Shown here: positions 18,297-26,357 of the stretch, in pieces | Position numbering within the stretch: position 1 is the stretch's first letter | Layout: the number at the start of each line of letters is the position of its first letter | From: an uncultured Eubacteriales bacterium | Lineage (GTDB): Bacteria; Bacillota; Clostridia; Oscillospirales; Acutalibacteraceae | Length of the DNA stretch: 64,000 nucleotides | NCBI GenBank assembly: GCA_910584745.1 | Contig: CAJUDG010000016.1 | Location: forward strand, 30,235 to 94,234 | Direction: 5' to 3' | The notes under the pieces: generated by a model | Seen by the model: only the letters and a program-made list of their open reading frames with translations | What the model was told of the DNA's origin: nothing | The model's database searches: none | Program-made: the position numbers and the translations under genes

Positions 18297-19175
18297 TTAT
18301 AAGCTGTCTATAAGCTCTATGACCTTGTCGATGACATACAGCGCCCGCACATAGGTGGCGCTGGCATTCAGCCGCACCTCGTCCTCCGTTCCCGTGCCCG
18401 CAAGCCCCAGCCGCTCGTACACGTCCTGGGCCGCCTCCCGGGCCCAGGCGGGCACGTCCTTGAAGGTCTTGTACTTGGATTCGTTGCGGTCATATACGGC
18501 CTGGGCCTCCTTGCGGGCCAGCTCCTGCACCTGCTCCTTGGTCATGTCTGTCCAGTCCTCCCCTCTTATTATGGCCGGGTAATCCCGGTATGCCCTGTCC
18601 ATATCAAAATATCTTCCGTTTACAAGGCCTCTGTCGGTATACTGCCACATGCCCGCCCCGGGATATTGCAGCTCCGGGTTCCACTGGGCCACCCAGCGGT
18701 CGATATGGGCGAGCCTGGGGCTCGACAGCCGCCCCTCCATCCAGGAGAGGCTTGAGTATATCCCGCAGTAGTACCCGGCCTTGCGGATCGCGTCACAGTA
18801 GGCAAGGCAGTTGTCCACCAGCGCCTCCCCCGCGGGCAGGGTGCGGTCCTCCACGTCGTACCAAACGCCGTAGAGGGGCGTAAGCCCCTTTATAAGCCGC
18901 AGCGTGTGCCGGGCCTCGCTTAAGGCCATGCTCCTGTTGCGGGCGTAGGAGTACAGGTACACCCCGAAGGGCATCCCGGCCTGCTGGCACTTTCGCACGT
19001 TGTTTCGGTACTGGGCATCGTCCTGGCTCTCATAGTCCCCGCCATAGCCGCAGCGGATAATCACAAAGTCCACCTTGCCCTTCATGGCGGCAATGTCCAC
19101 ATCGCCGTTGAATTCTGAGATATCTATCCCCGTGGCAAAAACCTTTGGCAAAGCCCTCACTTCCTTTCGCCCCAT
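18297..19175 (-). CDS. GH25-family lysozyme (muramidase)
   Basis: A protein of up to 292 residues with a glycoside hydrolase 25 domain (about residues 14-200): TGIDISEFNGDVD with the first catalytic Asp, FVIIRCGYGG, FGVYLYSYA, and YDVEDR with the catalytic Asp/Glu pair. GH25 enzymes cut the MurNAc-GlcNAc bond of peptidoglycan. The C-terminal ~60 residues form a short helical, possibly wall-binding region. There is no signal peptide, as in phage endolysins. The start is uncertain: ATG 19175 has a weak ribosome site, while TTG 19151 has AAAGGAAG 8 nt upstream. A domesticated phage lysin and a native autolysin are both possible; no other phage gene is nearby. Confidence 0.85.
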   Translation of the reverse strand: MGRKEVRALPKVFATGIDISEFNGDVDIAAMKGKVDFVIIRCGYGGDYESQDDAQYRNNVRKCQQAGMPFGVYLYSYARNRSMALSEARHTLRLIKGLTPLYGVWYDVEDRTLPAGEALVDNCLAYCDAIRKAGYYCGIYSSLSWMEGRLSSPRLAHIDRWVAQWNPELQYPGAGMWQYTDRGLVNGRYFDMDRAYRDYPAIIRGEDWTDMTKEQVQELARKEAQAVYDRNESKYKTFKDVPAWAREAAQDVYERLGLAGTGTEDEVRLNASATYVRALYVIDKVIELIDSL

Positions 19176-19275
19176 ACTATGCCCGCAAAACTTTTTGGTG
19201 CCCTCTTATTTTCTCTTTCATTTGTGCCGATTACTAAGATATAGAGGAGATTTTTATTTAGAGGGGGGTACGGCC

Positions 19276-20076
19276 ATGATAACCATGATGGGCTCGATGG
19301 GCACATATATGAAGAACCTGAAATTACAGACCCAGTTCCAGATGAAGCAGGACCGGGGGGAGCTGGGCAGCCATAAGACCCTTGAGGAGTATCTGAACGA
19401 CTCAAAGGCCCAGGAGGCGCACGGCCCCGACGACAAGCTGAGGGACATCCACAATAAGCTTTTACAGGGGGGCAAACTCACCGCCGAGGAGCGCAAGTAC
19501 CTAAGGGCCAAGGACCCCGAGGCCTATCAGAAGCTGAGGGCCTCAGAGCAGGAGCAGAAGGCCTATGAGCAGAAGCTCAGGCAGTGCAGGACGAAAGAGG
19601 AGGCCCAAAGGCTCAAGATGACGTATATCAACAGCTCCCTGGTGACCATAAAGAGCGTCGAGCATAACTCCGCCATCCCCCAGCAGAAAAAGCTTGAGAT
19701 ATTCATGCAGGAGAAGCAGCGCTGCGACAGGATAGAGGAGAGCTCCAGGGAGTTCGTGCGCCGGGGGGACTATGACCGGCTGCCCACCGAGGCCGAGGAA
19801 AATAAGGCACAGAAGGACGCCCAGGAGGCCAAGGAGGCCCAGAGGCCCCAGCCTCCCGAGAGGGGGGAGCCGTCAAAGCCCACGGAGGAGCCCGCAAAGA
19901 AGGAGCCCGCCGGGGAGAAGCCCGCCATACACGTGGAGACCCCCGAGGAGAAGAAGGTCAAGCGGGCCCGGGCCAAGGCAAGCCGGAACGCCTCCTTTAC
20001 AAAGGCCGTGACGGCCTATCAGTCGAATATAGCAGCGCCCGACAAAAGCGCCCCAAAGGTGGACGCGAGAGGGTGA
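19276..20076 (+). CDS. Conserved-looking charged coiled-coil protein, unknown function
   Basis: A 266-residue soluble protein starting at ATG 19276 behind GAGGGGGG. The N-terminus (MITMMGSMGTYMKNLKLQTQ) is Met-rich. The centre is helical and Lys/Glu/Gln-rich. About residues 175-240 are a Pro/Glu/Lys linker, and the end is basic (VKRARAKASRNASF). A repeated layout of LTAEERKYLRAKDPEAY suggests a helical bundle. No catalytic motif or membrane segment is visible. Divergent from the GH25 gene. I do not recognise a family. Confidence 0.68.
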   Translation: MITMMGSMGTYMKNLKLQTQFQMKQDRGELGSHKTLEEYLNDSKAQEAHGPDDKLRDIHNKLLQGGKLTAEERKYLRAKDPEAYQKLRASEQEQKAYEQKLRQCRTKEEAQRLKMTYINSSLVTIKSVEHNSAIPQQKKLEIFMQEKQRCDRIEESSREFVRRGDYDRLPTEAEENKAQKDAQEAKEAQRPQPPERGEPSKPTEEPAKKEPAGEKPAIHVETPEEKKVKRARAKASRNASFTKAVTAYQSNIAAPDKSAPKVDARG

Positions 20077-20145
20077 GCTTTGGGCGGTCCCAAGCCGGGG
20101 CCGCCCTTACTTTTGCAGGATTTTGAAAGTTTTTTGCAATTTAGC

Positions 20146-20175
20146 TTGACAAACCTACTATTTTGGTGGTATTAT
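20146..20175 (+). promoter_or_regulatory. Promoter of cysK-metY
   Basis: TTGACA (20146-20151), 18-bp spacer, TATTAT (20170-20175). The spacer holds an imperfect ACC...GGT dyad (ACCTACTATTTTGGTGGT) that could be an operator for a cysteine-responsive Rrf2-type regulator; that reading is inference. Confidence 0.65.
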
Positions 20176-20235
20176 AACTGCAACCAAGCGCATATGCTGC
20201 AAAGACCGCAAATCTATAGGATCGGATGGGATATT

Positions 20236-21174
20236 ATGAGCATGATATTCACCTCGGCCGACCAGCTTATCGGCCGCACGCCCCTGCTGGAGCTAAAGAA
20301 GCTTGCGGAAAAGCTGAAGCTTCACGCAAGGCTTATTGCAAAATTAGAGGCCATGAACCCCGCTGGCAGCGTCAAGGACCGGGTGGCAAAGGCCATGCTG
20401 GACGACGCGGAAAAGCGCGGCGCACTAAAGCCCGGGTCAACGGTCATCGAGCCCACCTCGGGCAACACGGGCATCGGCCTATGCGCCGTGGCTGCGGCCC
20501 GGGGGTACCGGGTGATGATAGTCATGCCCGACACCATGAGCGCGGAGCGGCGGCTTCTCATGAAGGCCTACGGTGCGGAGTTGGTGCTCACCCCGGGCAA
20601 AGACGGCATGAAGGGGACCATAGCCAAGGCGGAGGAGCTGCATAAGACCATACCTGACAGCTTCATCCCCGGGCAGTTCGTGAACCCCGCCAACCCCACC
20701 GCCCACTTCATGACCACCGGCCCGGAGATATGGGAGGACACCGGGGGGAACATAGATATGTTCGTGGCCGGAGTCGGCACCGGCGGCACCGTCACCGGCA
20801 CGGGCAAGTACCTGAAGGGGCGCAACCCCCGCATAAAAATAGTGGGCGTAGAGCCCGACGGCTCCCCGGTGCTCAGCGGCGGCCAGGCCGGCCCCCACGG
20901 CATACAGGGCATAGGGGCCGGGTTCGTGCCCGAGGCCCTGTACGTGTCCGTTTTGGACCAAGTGGTCCGCGTGAAGGATGAGGACGCCTTCGAGCTTGCA
21001 AGGCTCATGGGCCGGACCGAGGGCTTCTTAGTGGGCATATCCTCCGGGGCGGCCCTCTGGGCGGCTGTGGAGCAGGCGAAGCGGCCTGAGAACAGGGAAA
21101 AGACCATCGTGGTCCTGCTGCCCGACGGCGGGGACAGGTATCTGTCCACGGCGCTGTACAGCGAGGAAAATTAA
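20236..21174 (+). CDS. cysK: Cysteine synthase A (O-acetylserine sulfhydrylase)
   Basis: A 312-residue PLP enzyme that makes cysteine from O-acetylserine and sulfide. The PLP lysine is in NPAGSVKDRVA (about residue 43). The substrate loop is EPTSGNTGIGL, the phosphate-binding loop is GVGTGGTVTGTG, and the end is VLLPDGGDRYLST. The start is set at ATG 20236, which follows GGATGGG and lies downstream of the promoter; the open frame upstream crosses that promoter. It is followed 24 bp later by metY, so the pair covers cysteine and homocysteine assembly from sulfide. Confidence 0.95.
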   Translation: MSMIFTSADQLIGRTPLLELKKLAEKLKLHARLIAKLEAMNPAGSVKDRVAKAMLDDAEKRGALKPGSTVIEPTSGNTGIGLCAVAAARGYRVMIVMPDTMSAERRLLMKAYGAELVLTPGKDGMKGTIAKAEELHKTIPDSFIPGQFVNPANPTAHFMTTGPEIWEDTGGNIDMFVAGVGTGGTVTGTGKYLKGRNPRIKIVGVEPDGSPVLSGGQAGPHGIQGIGAGFVPEALYVSVLDQVVRVKDEDAFELARLMGRTEGFLVGISSGAALWAAVEQAKRPENREKTIVVLLPDGGDRYLSTALYSEEN

Positions 21175-21198
21175 AAATAACCCAAGGGAATGATAAAC

Positions 21199-22482
21199 AT
21201 GAGCAAGTATAAATTCGAGACCCTACAGCTGCACGTGGGCCAGGAGCAGCCCGACCCCGCCACCGACGCCCGCGCCGTGCCCATCTACCAGACCACGTCA
21301 TACGTGTTCAAAAATTCCGCCCACGCGGCGGCGCGGTTCGGCCTTGCGGACCCGGGCAACATCTACGGCAGGCTGACGAACTCCACCCAGGACGTGTTCG
21401 AGAAGCGCATGGCGGCTCTGGAGGGCGGCGCAGCGGCCCTTGCCACGGCCTCCGGCGCGGCGGCTATCACGTATACCATCCAGGCCCTGGCCCAGGCCGG
21501 GGACCATATCGTGGCCCAGAAGACCATCTACGGCGGCACCTATAACCTGCTGGCCCACACCCTGCCCCAGTTCGGCGTGACGGCCTCCTTCGTGGACGCG
21601 CACGATCTGAGCGAGTTTGAGGGGGCCATTAAAGACAACACCAAGGCCGTCTATCTCGAGACCCTGGGCAACCCCAACTCCGACATCCCCGATATCGACG
21701 CCATCGCGGAGATCGCCCACCGCCACGGCCTGCCCCTGGTGATAGACAACACCTTCGGCACGCCCTACCTTATCCGCCCCATCGAGCACGGCGCGGACAT
21801 CGTCGTCCACTCGGCCACCAAGTTCATCGGCGGCCACGGCACCACCCTGGGCGGTGTGATAGTTGACTCGGGCAAATTCGACTGGAAGGCCTCGGGCAGG
21901 TACGCCCCCATCGCGGAGCCCAACCCCAGCTATCACGGGGTCAGCTTCGTGGACGCCGCCGGGCCCGCCGCTTTCGTCACCTATATCCGGGCCATCCTGC
22001 TCCGGGACACCGGCGCGGCCATCTCGCCCTTTAACGCATTCCTGCTCCTCCAGGGCGTGGAGACCCTCTCCCTGCGCCTGGAGCGCCACGCCGAAAACAC
22101 CAAAAAGGTGGTGGAGTACCTCTCGAACCACCCGCTGGTGGAGAAGGTGAACCATCCCTCCCTGCCGGACCACCCGGACCACGCCCTATACGAAAAGTAT
22201 TTTCCTAATGGCGGCGGCTCCATCTTCACCTTCGAGATAAAGGGTGGTGAAGTCGAGGCCCACAAGTTTATCGACAACCTTGAGATATTCTCCCTGCTTG
22301 CCAACGTGGCCGACGTGAAGTCCCTGGTGATACACCCCGCCACCACCACCCACTCCCAGCTCTCCCCGGAGGAGCTGCTGGACCAGGGCATCAGGCCCAA
22401 CACCATACGGCTCTCCATAGGCACAGAGCACATTGACGACATCATCGCCGACCTGGAAAGGGGCTTTTCCGCCATAAAATGA
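21199..22482 (+). CDS. metY: O-acetylhomoserine sulfhydrylase
   Basis: A 427-residue enzyme of the Cys/Met metabolism PLP family that makes homocysteine from O-acetylhomoserine and sulfide. Visible are the PLP lysine in HSATKFIGGHGTT (near residue 205), LETLGNPNSDIPDI, and HPATTTHSQLSPEE, with the C-terminal RLSIGTEHIDDI. The start is ATG 21199, 9 nt after AGGGA; the ATG three codons earlier touches the ribosome site and cannot be used well. Co-transcribed with cysK. Confidence 0.94.
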   Translation: MSKYKFETLQLHVGQEQPDPATDARAVPIYQTTSYVFKNSAHAAARFGLADPGNIYGRLTNSTQDVFEKRMAALEGGAAALATASGAAAITYTIQALAQAGDHIVAQKTIYGGTYNLLAHTLPQFGVTASFVDAHDLSEFEGAIKDNTKAVYLETLGNPNSDIPDIDAIAEIAHRHGLPLVIDNTFGTPYLIRPIEHGADIVVHSATKFIGGHGTTLGGVIVDSGKFDWKASGRYAPIAEPNPSYHGVSFVDAAGPAAFVTYIRAILLRDTGAAISPFNAFLLLQGVETLSLRLERHAENTKKVVEYLSNHPLVEKVNHPSLPDHPDHALYEKYFPNGGGSIFTFEIKGGEVEAHKFIDNLEIFSLLANVADVKSLVIHPATTTHSQLSPEELLDQGIRPNTIRLSIGTEHIDDIIADLERGFSAIK

Positions 22483-22611
22483 TGATATTCTCCTGAGAAA
22501 TTCATATTAGGTCTGGTATTAAAGGTAAAAGTATGCTACAATAGGCTGTGTGTGGTGTTCGCCTCTCGAAACCGTACGCAGCCTATTTGTTTTTTAAGGA
22601 GTGTTCGGCAC

Positions 22612-23913
22612 ATGGTATATTTCCCCATCCTACTTTTCTGTACGGCCTGCCTTTTCATGGCCCTTTTGCAGGACCGCTACCGAATACTTGTCACCGTGGG
22701 GATAATGGCGGGGGCGTATATCATCGCCGCAGTGGCCGCCTCGGCCCTGGGCGGCAGATTCGACGGGCCCATAATATCCGTCCACGGCCCGGCCCTGACA
22801 GGGACCGTTATACTGCTGGCGGCCTCGGTATTCGCGCACCAGAACAATATATTGCAGCAGCTCTTTGTGGCGGTGCTCTCTATGGCGAACCTGGGCTTTC
22901 TCATGCTCTTTCTGCCGCTGCTGCTGGGGGCCATGCCCTTCGGGGTGGCCGGGGCCCCGGGCGGGGTGATATCCGTCCTTGCGACGCTGCTCTTTTACCT
23001 GCTCATGGGCCTATGCCTCTACCGGCCCATGGAGCGCTTCGGCCAGAGGGGCCCCTCGGTGTTCCTCTGCGGCATGACGGTGCTCTCCGCCATACTGTAC
23101 CTTCTGTGCATAGGCAAGCTGGACATGCTCTTTGGCATAGAGAGCCCCAACCGCAGGCTGCTTCTGGCGGCGGCCATATACTGCGTGCTGGTATTCTGCT
23201 TTCGGAGCATATACCAGGCGGGCCGCTGGCAGTCCCAGGCCGCCCGGCAGGAGGCAAGGGAGAAGATGATAGCCCTGCAGTCCGCCGACTATCTGGACAT
23301 ACTGGCGGCGGTGCGGCAGGTGCGCGCCGCCCACCTGGGCGGCGAGTACGCCCTTGACACGGTGGCGCAGCTTATAAAGGACGGCCAGACCGAGGATGTG
23401 CCGGACTATATCGCCTCCTATAAGCAGACGGCCCTCTCAAACCCCATCCTGGGCCAGTACCACGAGAACCCCTACCTGAACGCCGTGATAGCCACGAAAG
23501 CGGCCTTCGCCGCCCAGAACCGGATAGATTTTGAGTGCAACGCCTCCGCCATGGAGGCCCCCATAAGGACCGCGGAGCTGTGCATCATGACCGACGAGCT
23601 GCTGACCCGGGCAGCAAACGACGCGGCCGCCTGGGACGGCCCCCGGCGGCTTCGGTTCACGGCCATACCCGGAGAGGACCTTCTAAGGCTGGAGGTGGTC
23701 TTTACCGGCCAACTGCCCAAAAGGGAGAAGTTCTCCATAAAGGGCAAACAGCTAAAGGACCTGCGCGATTGGCTGTTCGACGACCCGGCCCCGGAGGAGA
23801 CCGAGCTCAAGGGCCTTGACAACTCCGCCGAGATAGTCCTCTCACACAGCGGCAGCCTGACTGTGTCCGAGACGGAGGACGGGGTGATCATCCGGGCCGC
23901 GCTGAGATTCTAA
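22612..23913 (+). CDS. Degenerate GHKL sensor protein (AgrC-like pseudokinase)
   Basis: A 433-residue protein with six or seven hydrophobic segments in the first ~215 residues, then a short coiled linker and a C-terminal region that follows the layout of HPK10/AgrC-type sensor kinases (DHp helix pair, a YHENPYLNAVIATK segment, then a GHKL-like ATPase fold). The key residues are lost: the phospho-accepting His motif (RHDxRHH) reads VRQVRAAHL, the N box reads ELLTRAAND, and no GxGL box is present. It therefore probably senses or scaffolds without kinase activity. The start is ATG 22612, 10 nt after AAGGAG. No response regulator is adjacent. Confidence 0.65.
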   Translation: MVYFPILLFCTACLFMALLQDRYRILVTVGIMAGAYIIAAVAASALGGRFDGPIISVHGPALTGTVILLAASVFAHQNNILQQLFVAVLSMANLGFLMLFLPLLLGAMPFGVAGAPGGVISVLATLLFYLLMGLCLYRPMERFGQRGPSVFLCGMTVLSAILYLLCIGKLDMLFGIESPNRRLLLAAAIYCVLVFCFRSIYQAGRWQSQAARQEAREKMIALQSADYLDILAAVRQVRAAHLGGEYALDTVAQLIKDGQTEDVPDYIASYKQTALSNPILGQYHENPYLNAVIATKAAFAAQNRIDFECNASAMEAPIRTAELCIMTDELLTRAANDAAAWDGPRRLRFTAIPGEDLLRLEVVFTGQLPKREKFSIKGKQLKDLRDWLFDDPAPEETELKGLDNSAEIVLSHSGSLTVSETEDGVIIRAALRF

Positions 23914-24161
23914 AACAAATAAGAATTTGAACCCGTCAAAATTTTAGACTGTTATTACCCGTTATATGATGATATTAAAATCCTCCAAGAGCCTTGAAAG
24001 CAAATGATCTTTCGCGGTGTGTTCGCCTTATCCCTTTATTCGGTTTCACACAAGTTTCCCTTTGCTCCGATTGCTTATAAGGGCAAAAACAAGGGAACCT
24101 TAATCCGGTAACAAGCTATAGCATCACAAAAGATATTTACCATGAAAGTGAGGAATATATT
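23914..24161. other. AT-rich intergenic stretch upstream of the exonuclease gene
   Basis: No gene over 30 codons is supported. The base composition drops sharply compared with the flanks. It holds the first copy of an 18-bp repeat and a 7-codon reading frame (ATG 24142 to TAA 24165) that ends across the apparent start of the next gene. Confidence 0.55.
24078..24095 (+). repeat. 18-bp direct repeat, left copy
   Basis: TAAGGGCAAAAACAAGGG, identical to 25149-25166 and in the same orientation. Each copy is preceded by a TTTCCCTT stretch that can pair with its AAGGG. The two copies bracket the exonuclease gene. Confidence 0.75.
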
Positions 24162-25004
24162 ATAAATCGTTTTTTAATAGTTGACGGCAGCAATCTGCTA
24201 TTCCAAATGTTTTTCGGTATGCCTGCAAGGATAGTAAATAAGCGGGGCAAGGCGATTCAGGGAACACTTGGATTTGTAGGTGCATTATTGAAGATTATTC
24301 GCAGGATAGAGCCGACCCATATTGTGGTATTATTTGACGGAGAACATGAAAATACTCGGTCTGAGTTGAATGCTGATTATAAAGCTAACCGCGTTGACTA
24401 TAGTCAAACTCCGGAGGAAGAAACACCTTTTTCACAACTGCCTGATGTGTATGCTGCACTTGCTTATTTAGATATCAAATTTGCGGAAACAGAAACTTGT
24501 GAAACGGATGATTGGGTTGCGGGCTATGCGTTGACATACGGACAAAAAACTGAAATTATTATTTCCTCATTTGACAGCGACTTTTTCCAGCTTATAACCA
24601 ACAAAGTGTCGGTACTACGATATCGTGGAGATAGTACAGTTATTTGCACACCTGATTACATAAAGAATAAGTTTAGTATTGAGCCTCAACAATATGCAGA
24701 TTTCAAGTCATTGGTCGGTGATACATCAGATAATATCAAAGGTGCAGATAAAGTTGGTCCCAAAACAGCGGCCTGTTTATTAAACAAATTCGGAACACTT
24801 GACAATATTCTTGTAAATGCAGAAAGCATAGAAAAACCGTCTATAAGAGACTCAATCATTAGGAATACTGAACGACTTCGAACAAACTATAAAATTATTA
24901 AGCTTAATAATACAGCGCAACTGCCGTTTGCTTTGAATGATCTTGCATACATCTTTACAGGGGGAACTACAACCGGTGTTTTGAATGGGATAGGGTTATA
25001 CTGA
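24162..25004 (+). CDS. 5'-3' exonuclease / flap endonuclease (PolI N-domain type) with ATA in place of the start codon
   Basis: A stand-alone FEN/5'-nuclease of about 280 residues that would cut 5' flaps or RNA primers using two divalent metals. Metal ligands are visible in LIVDGSNLLF, VLFDGEHENTR, ETDDWVAGYA and SFDSDFFQL; the helix-3-turn helix motif is GADKVGPKTAACLL. Family members usually begin MNRFLIVDG; here that position reads ATA-AAT-CGT-TTT, with GAGG exactly 8 nt upstream. There is therefore either a non-canonical ATA start or a lost start. The first internal ATG (24207) would remove the first catalytic Asp. The gene is AT-rich unlike its neighbours and lies between 18-bp repeats, so it is probably acquired. 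Confidence 0.8.
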   Translation: MNRFLIVDGSNLLFQMFFGMPARIVNKRGKAIQGTLGFVGALLKIIRRIEPTHIVVLFDGEHENTRSELNADYKANRVDYSQTPEEETPFSQLPDVYAALAYLDIKFAETETCETDDWVAGYALTYGQKTEIIISSFDSDFFQLITNKVSVLRYRGDSTVICTPDYIKNKFSIEPQQYADFKSLVGDTSDNIKGADKVGPKTAACLLNKFGTLDNILVNAESIEKPSIRDSIIRNTERLRTNYKIIKLNNTAQLPFALNDLAYIFTGGTTTGVLNGIGLY

Positions 25005-25020
25005 CAATCAGCTGAAAGGA

Positions 25021-25069
25021 CGAAATACGCTGAGTACAAGCCACAGGTTTGTGCGAGGAGTGTATTTCG
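25021..25069 (+). other. Long hairpin after the exonuclease gene
   Basis: CGAAATAC (25021-25028) pairs with GTATTTCG (25062-25069), and inside it ACAAGCC pairs with GGTTTGT through one G-U. No T run follows, so it is not a standard terminator. It may be a recombination site or a structured RNA; the function is unknown. Confidence 0.5.
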
Positions 25070-25148
25070 CTTACGAACGCCGGGAGCCTATTACCCGCTG
25101 AAAAAGTAGTTTTATATTCAACCAAAAAATTTCCCTTATTTCGTCTCG

Positions 25149-25166
25149 TAAGGGCAAAAACAAGGG
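25149..25166 (+). repeat. 18-bp direct repeat, right copy
   Basis: Identical to 24078-24095. Here the upstream CCCTTA (25133-25138) forms a 6-bp stem with TAAGGG (25149-25154). Confidence 0.75.
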
Positions 25167-25267
25167 CAGATACATAAGGTTTGAGCGTTAGACAGGCGGA
25201 ATACCTTGAAAATATGGAGTTTTCAGAGGGTTTGATAGATAAATCGGAATTTATAGGAGGACATTAC

Positions 25268-26356
25268 ATGAGCAGCAACACCGCACTGACCGAACAGGTA
25301 CTTCTGGCCTTTGGCTGGCAAAAGGACGCGCAGGTGCGCGTCCTTTCCGGCGGGCATATCAACGACACATACCTGGTGAACGAGAGGTTCGTCCTGCAGA
25401 GGATAAACCACTTCGTCTTCCCGAACCCCGGGGATATAATGGAGAACATGCTGGGCGTCACAAAGTTCCTTCGGGAGAAGGTGCTGGCCCGGGGCGGCGA
25501 CCCCGAGAGGGAGATACTACAGATCGTCCACACCGCCGCCGGGGAGCCCTTTTACATCGACAAGCACGGCAACTACTGGCGCTGCACCCTGCATATAGAC
25601 GGCACCGCCTCCTACGAGACCCCCGACAGCGCCGGTATGCTCTATGAGGCTGGCCGGGCCTTCGGGGATTTCCAGGCCCAGCTCTCCGGCTATCCCGCCG
25701 GCACCCTGCACGAGATAATCAAGGACTTCCACAATACCCCCGTGCGCATACAGCAGCTTAAGGACGCGGCCAAGGCCGACCCCAAGGGCCGCCTCTCTGA
25801 GGTCCGGGCCGAGCTGGACTTCGCCCTGGCAAGGGAGGAGCACGCGGGGCTTCTGATGGGCCTTCTGAACGACGGAAAGCTCCCCCTGCGGGTCACCCAT
25901 AACGACACCAAAATGAGCAACATCCTCTTTGACAACAATACCAAAAAGGCCGTCTGCGTCATCGACCTGGACACGGTCATGCCGGGCCTTACCGCCTTCG
26001 ACTTCGGCGACTCCATCCGCGCCGGAGCCTCCACCGCCGCCGAGGACGAGACCGACCTTGACAAGGTGAAGTTCGTCCTGGAGCTCTATAGGGCCTACAC
26101 TGGGGGCTTCCTGTCCAGCGCAGGCTCGGCCCTCACCGAGACAGAGCTTGAGACCCTCCCCGACGGGGCCTGGGCCATGACCTTCGAGGTGGGCACCAGG
26201 TTCCTTGCGGACTATCTCAACGGCGACGTGTACTTCCGGGTGAAGCACCCCCGGCAGAATCTTGACCGGGCCCGCAACCAGTTCCACCTGGCCCTTCAGA
26301 TGGAGCAGAAGCGGGAGGAGATGGGGCGTATAGTGCGGGAGGCTGTGGGCAAGTAG
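25268..26356 (+). CDS. Aminoglycoside-phosphotransferase-fold sugar kinase (N-acetylhexosamine 1-kinase-like)
   Basis: A 362-residue kinase of the APH fold. It matches the layout of Bifidobacterium NahK: SGGHINDTYLV in the N lobe, VLQRINHFVFPNP, a central EAGRAFGDFQ, the catalytic loop VTHNDTKMSNILFD and the metal motif VIDLDTVMPGLTAFDFGDSIR. NahK phosphorylates GlcNAc/GalNAc at C1 in the lacto-N-biose route for mucin and milk glycans. The start is ATG 25268 with AGGAGG 7 nt upstream. The usual partner phosphorylase and epimerase are not in the window, so substrate assignment is by family only. It is coupled (1 nt gap) to a membrane protein gene. Confidence 0.85.
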   Translation: MSSNTALTEQVLLAFGWQKDAQVRVLSGGHINDTYLVNERFVLQRINHFVFPNPGDIMENMLGVTKFLREKVLARGGDPEREILQIVHTAAGEPFYIDKHGNYWRCTLHIDGTASYETPDSAGMLYEAGRAFGDFQAQLSGYPAGTLHEIIKDFHNTPVRIQQLKDAAKADPKGRLSEVRAELDFALAREEHAGLLMGLLNDGKLPLRVTHNDTKMSNILFDNNTKKAVCVIDLDTVMPGLTAFDFGDSIRAGASTAAEDETDLDKVKFVLELYRAYTGGFLSSAGSALTETELETLPDGAWAMTFEVGTRFLADYLNGDVYFRVKHPRQNLDRARNQFHLALQMEQKREEMGRIVREAVGK

Positions 26357-26357
26357 A

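Noticed and set aside
17024..18313. A 429-codon plus-strand frame opposite asnB
   Set aside because: It is antisense to a complete asparagine synthetase, has no ribosome site, and its composition is what a GC-rich shadow frame gives.
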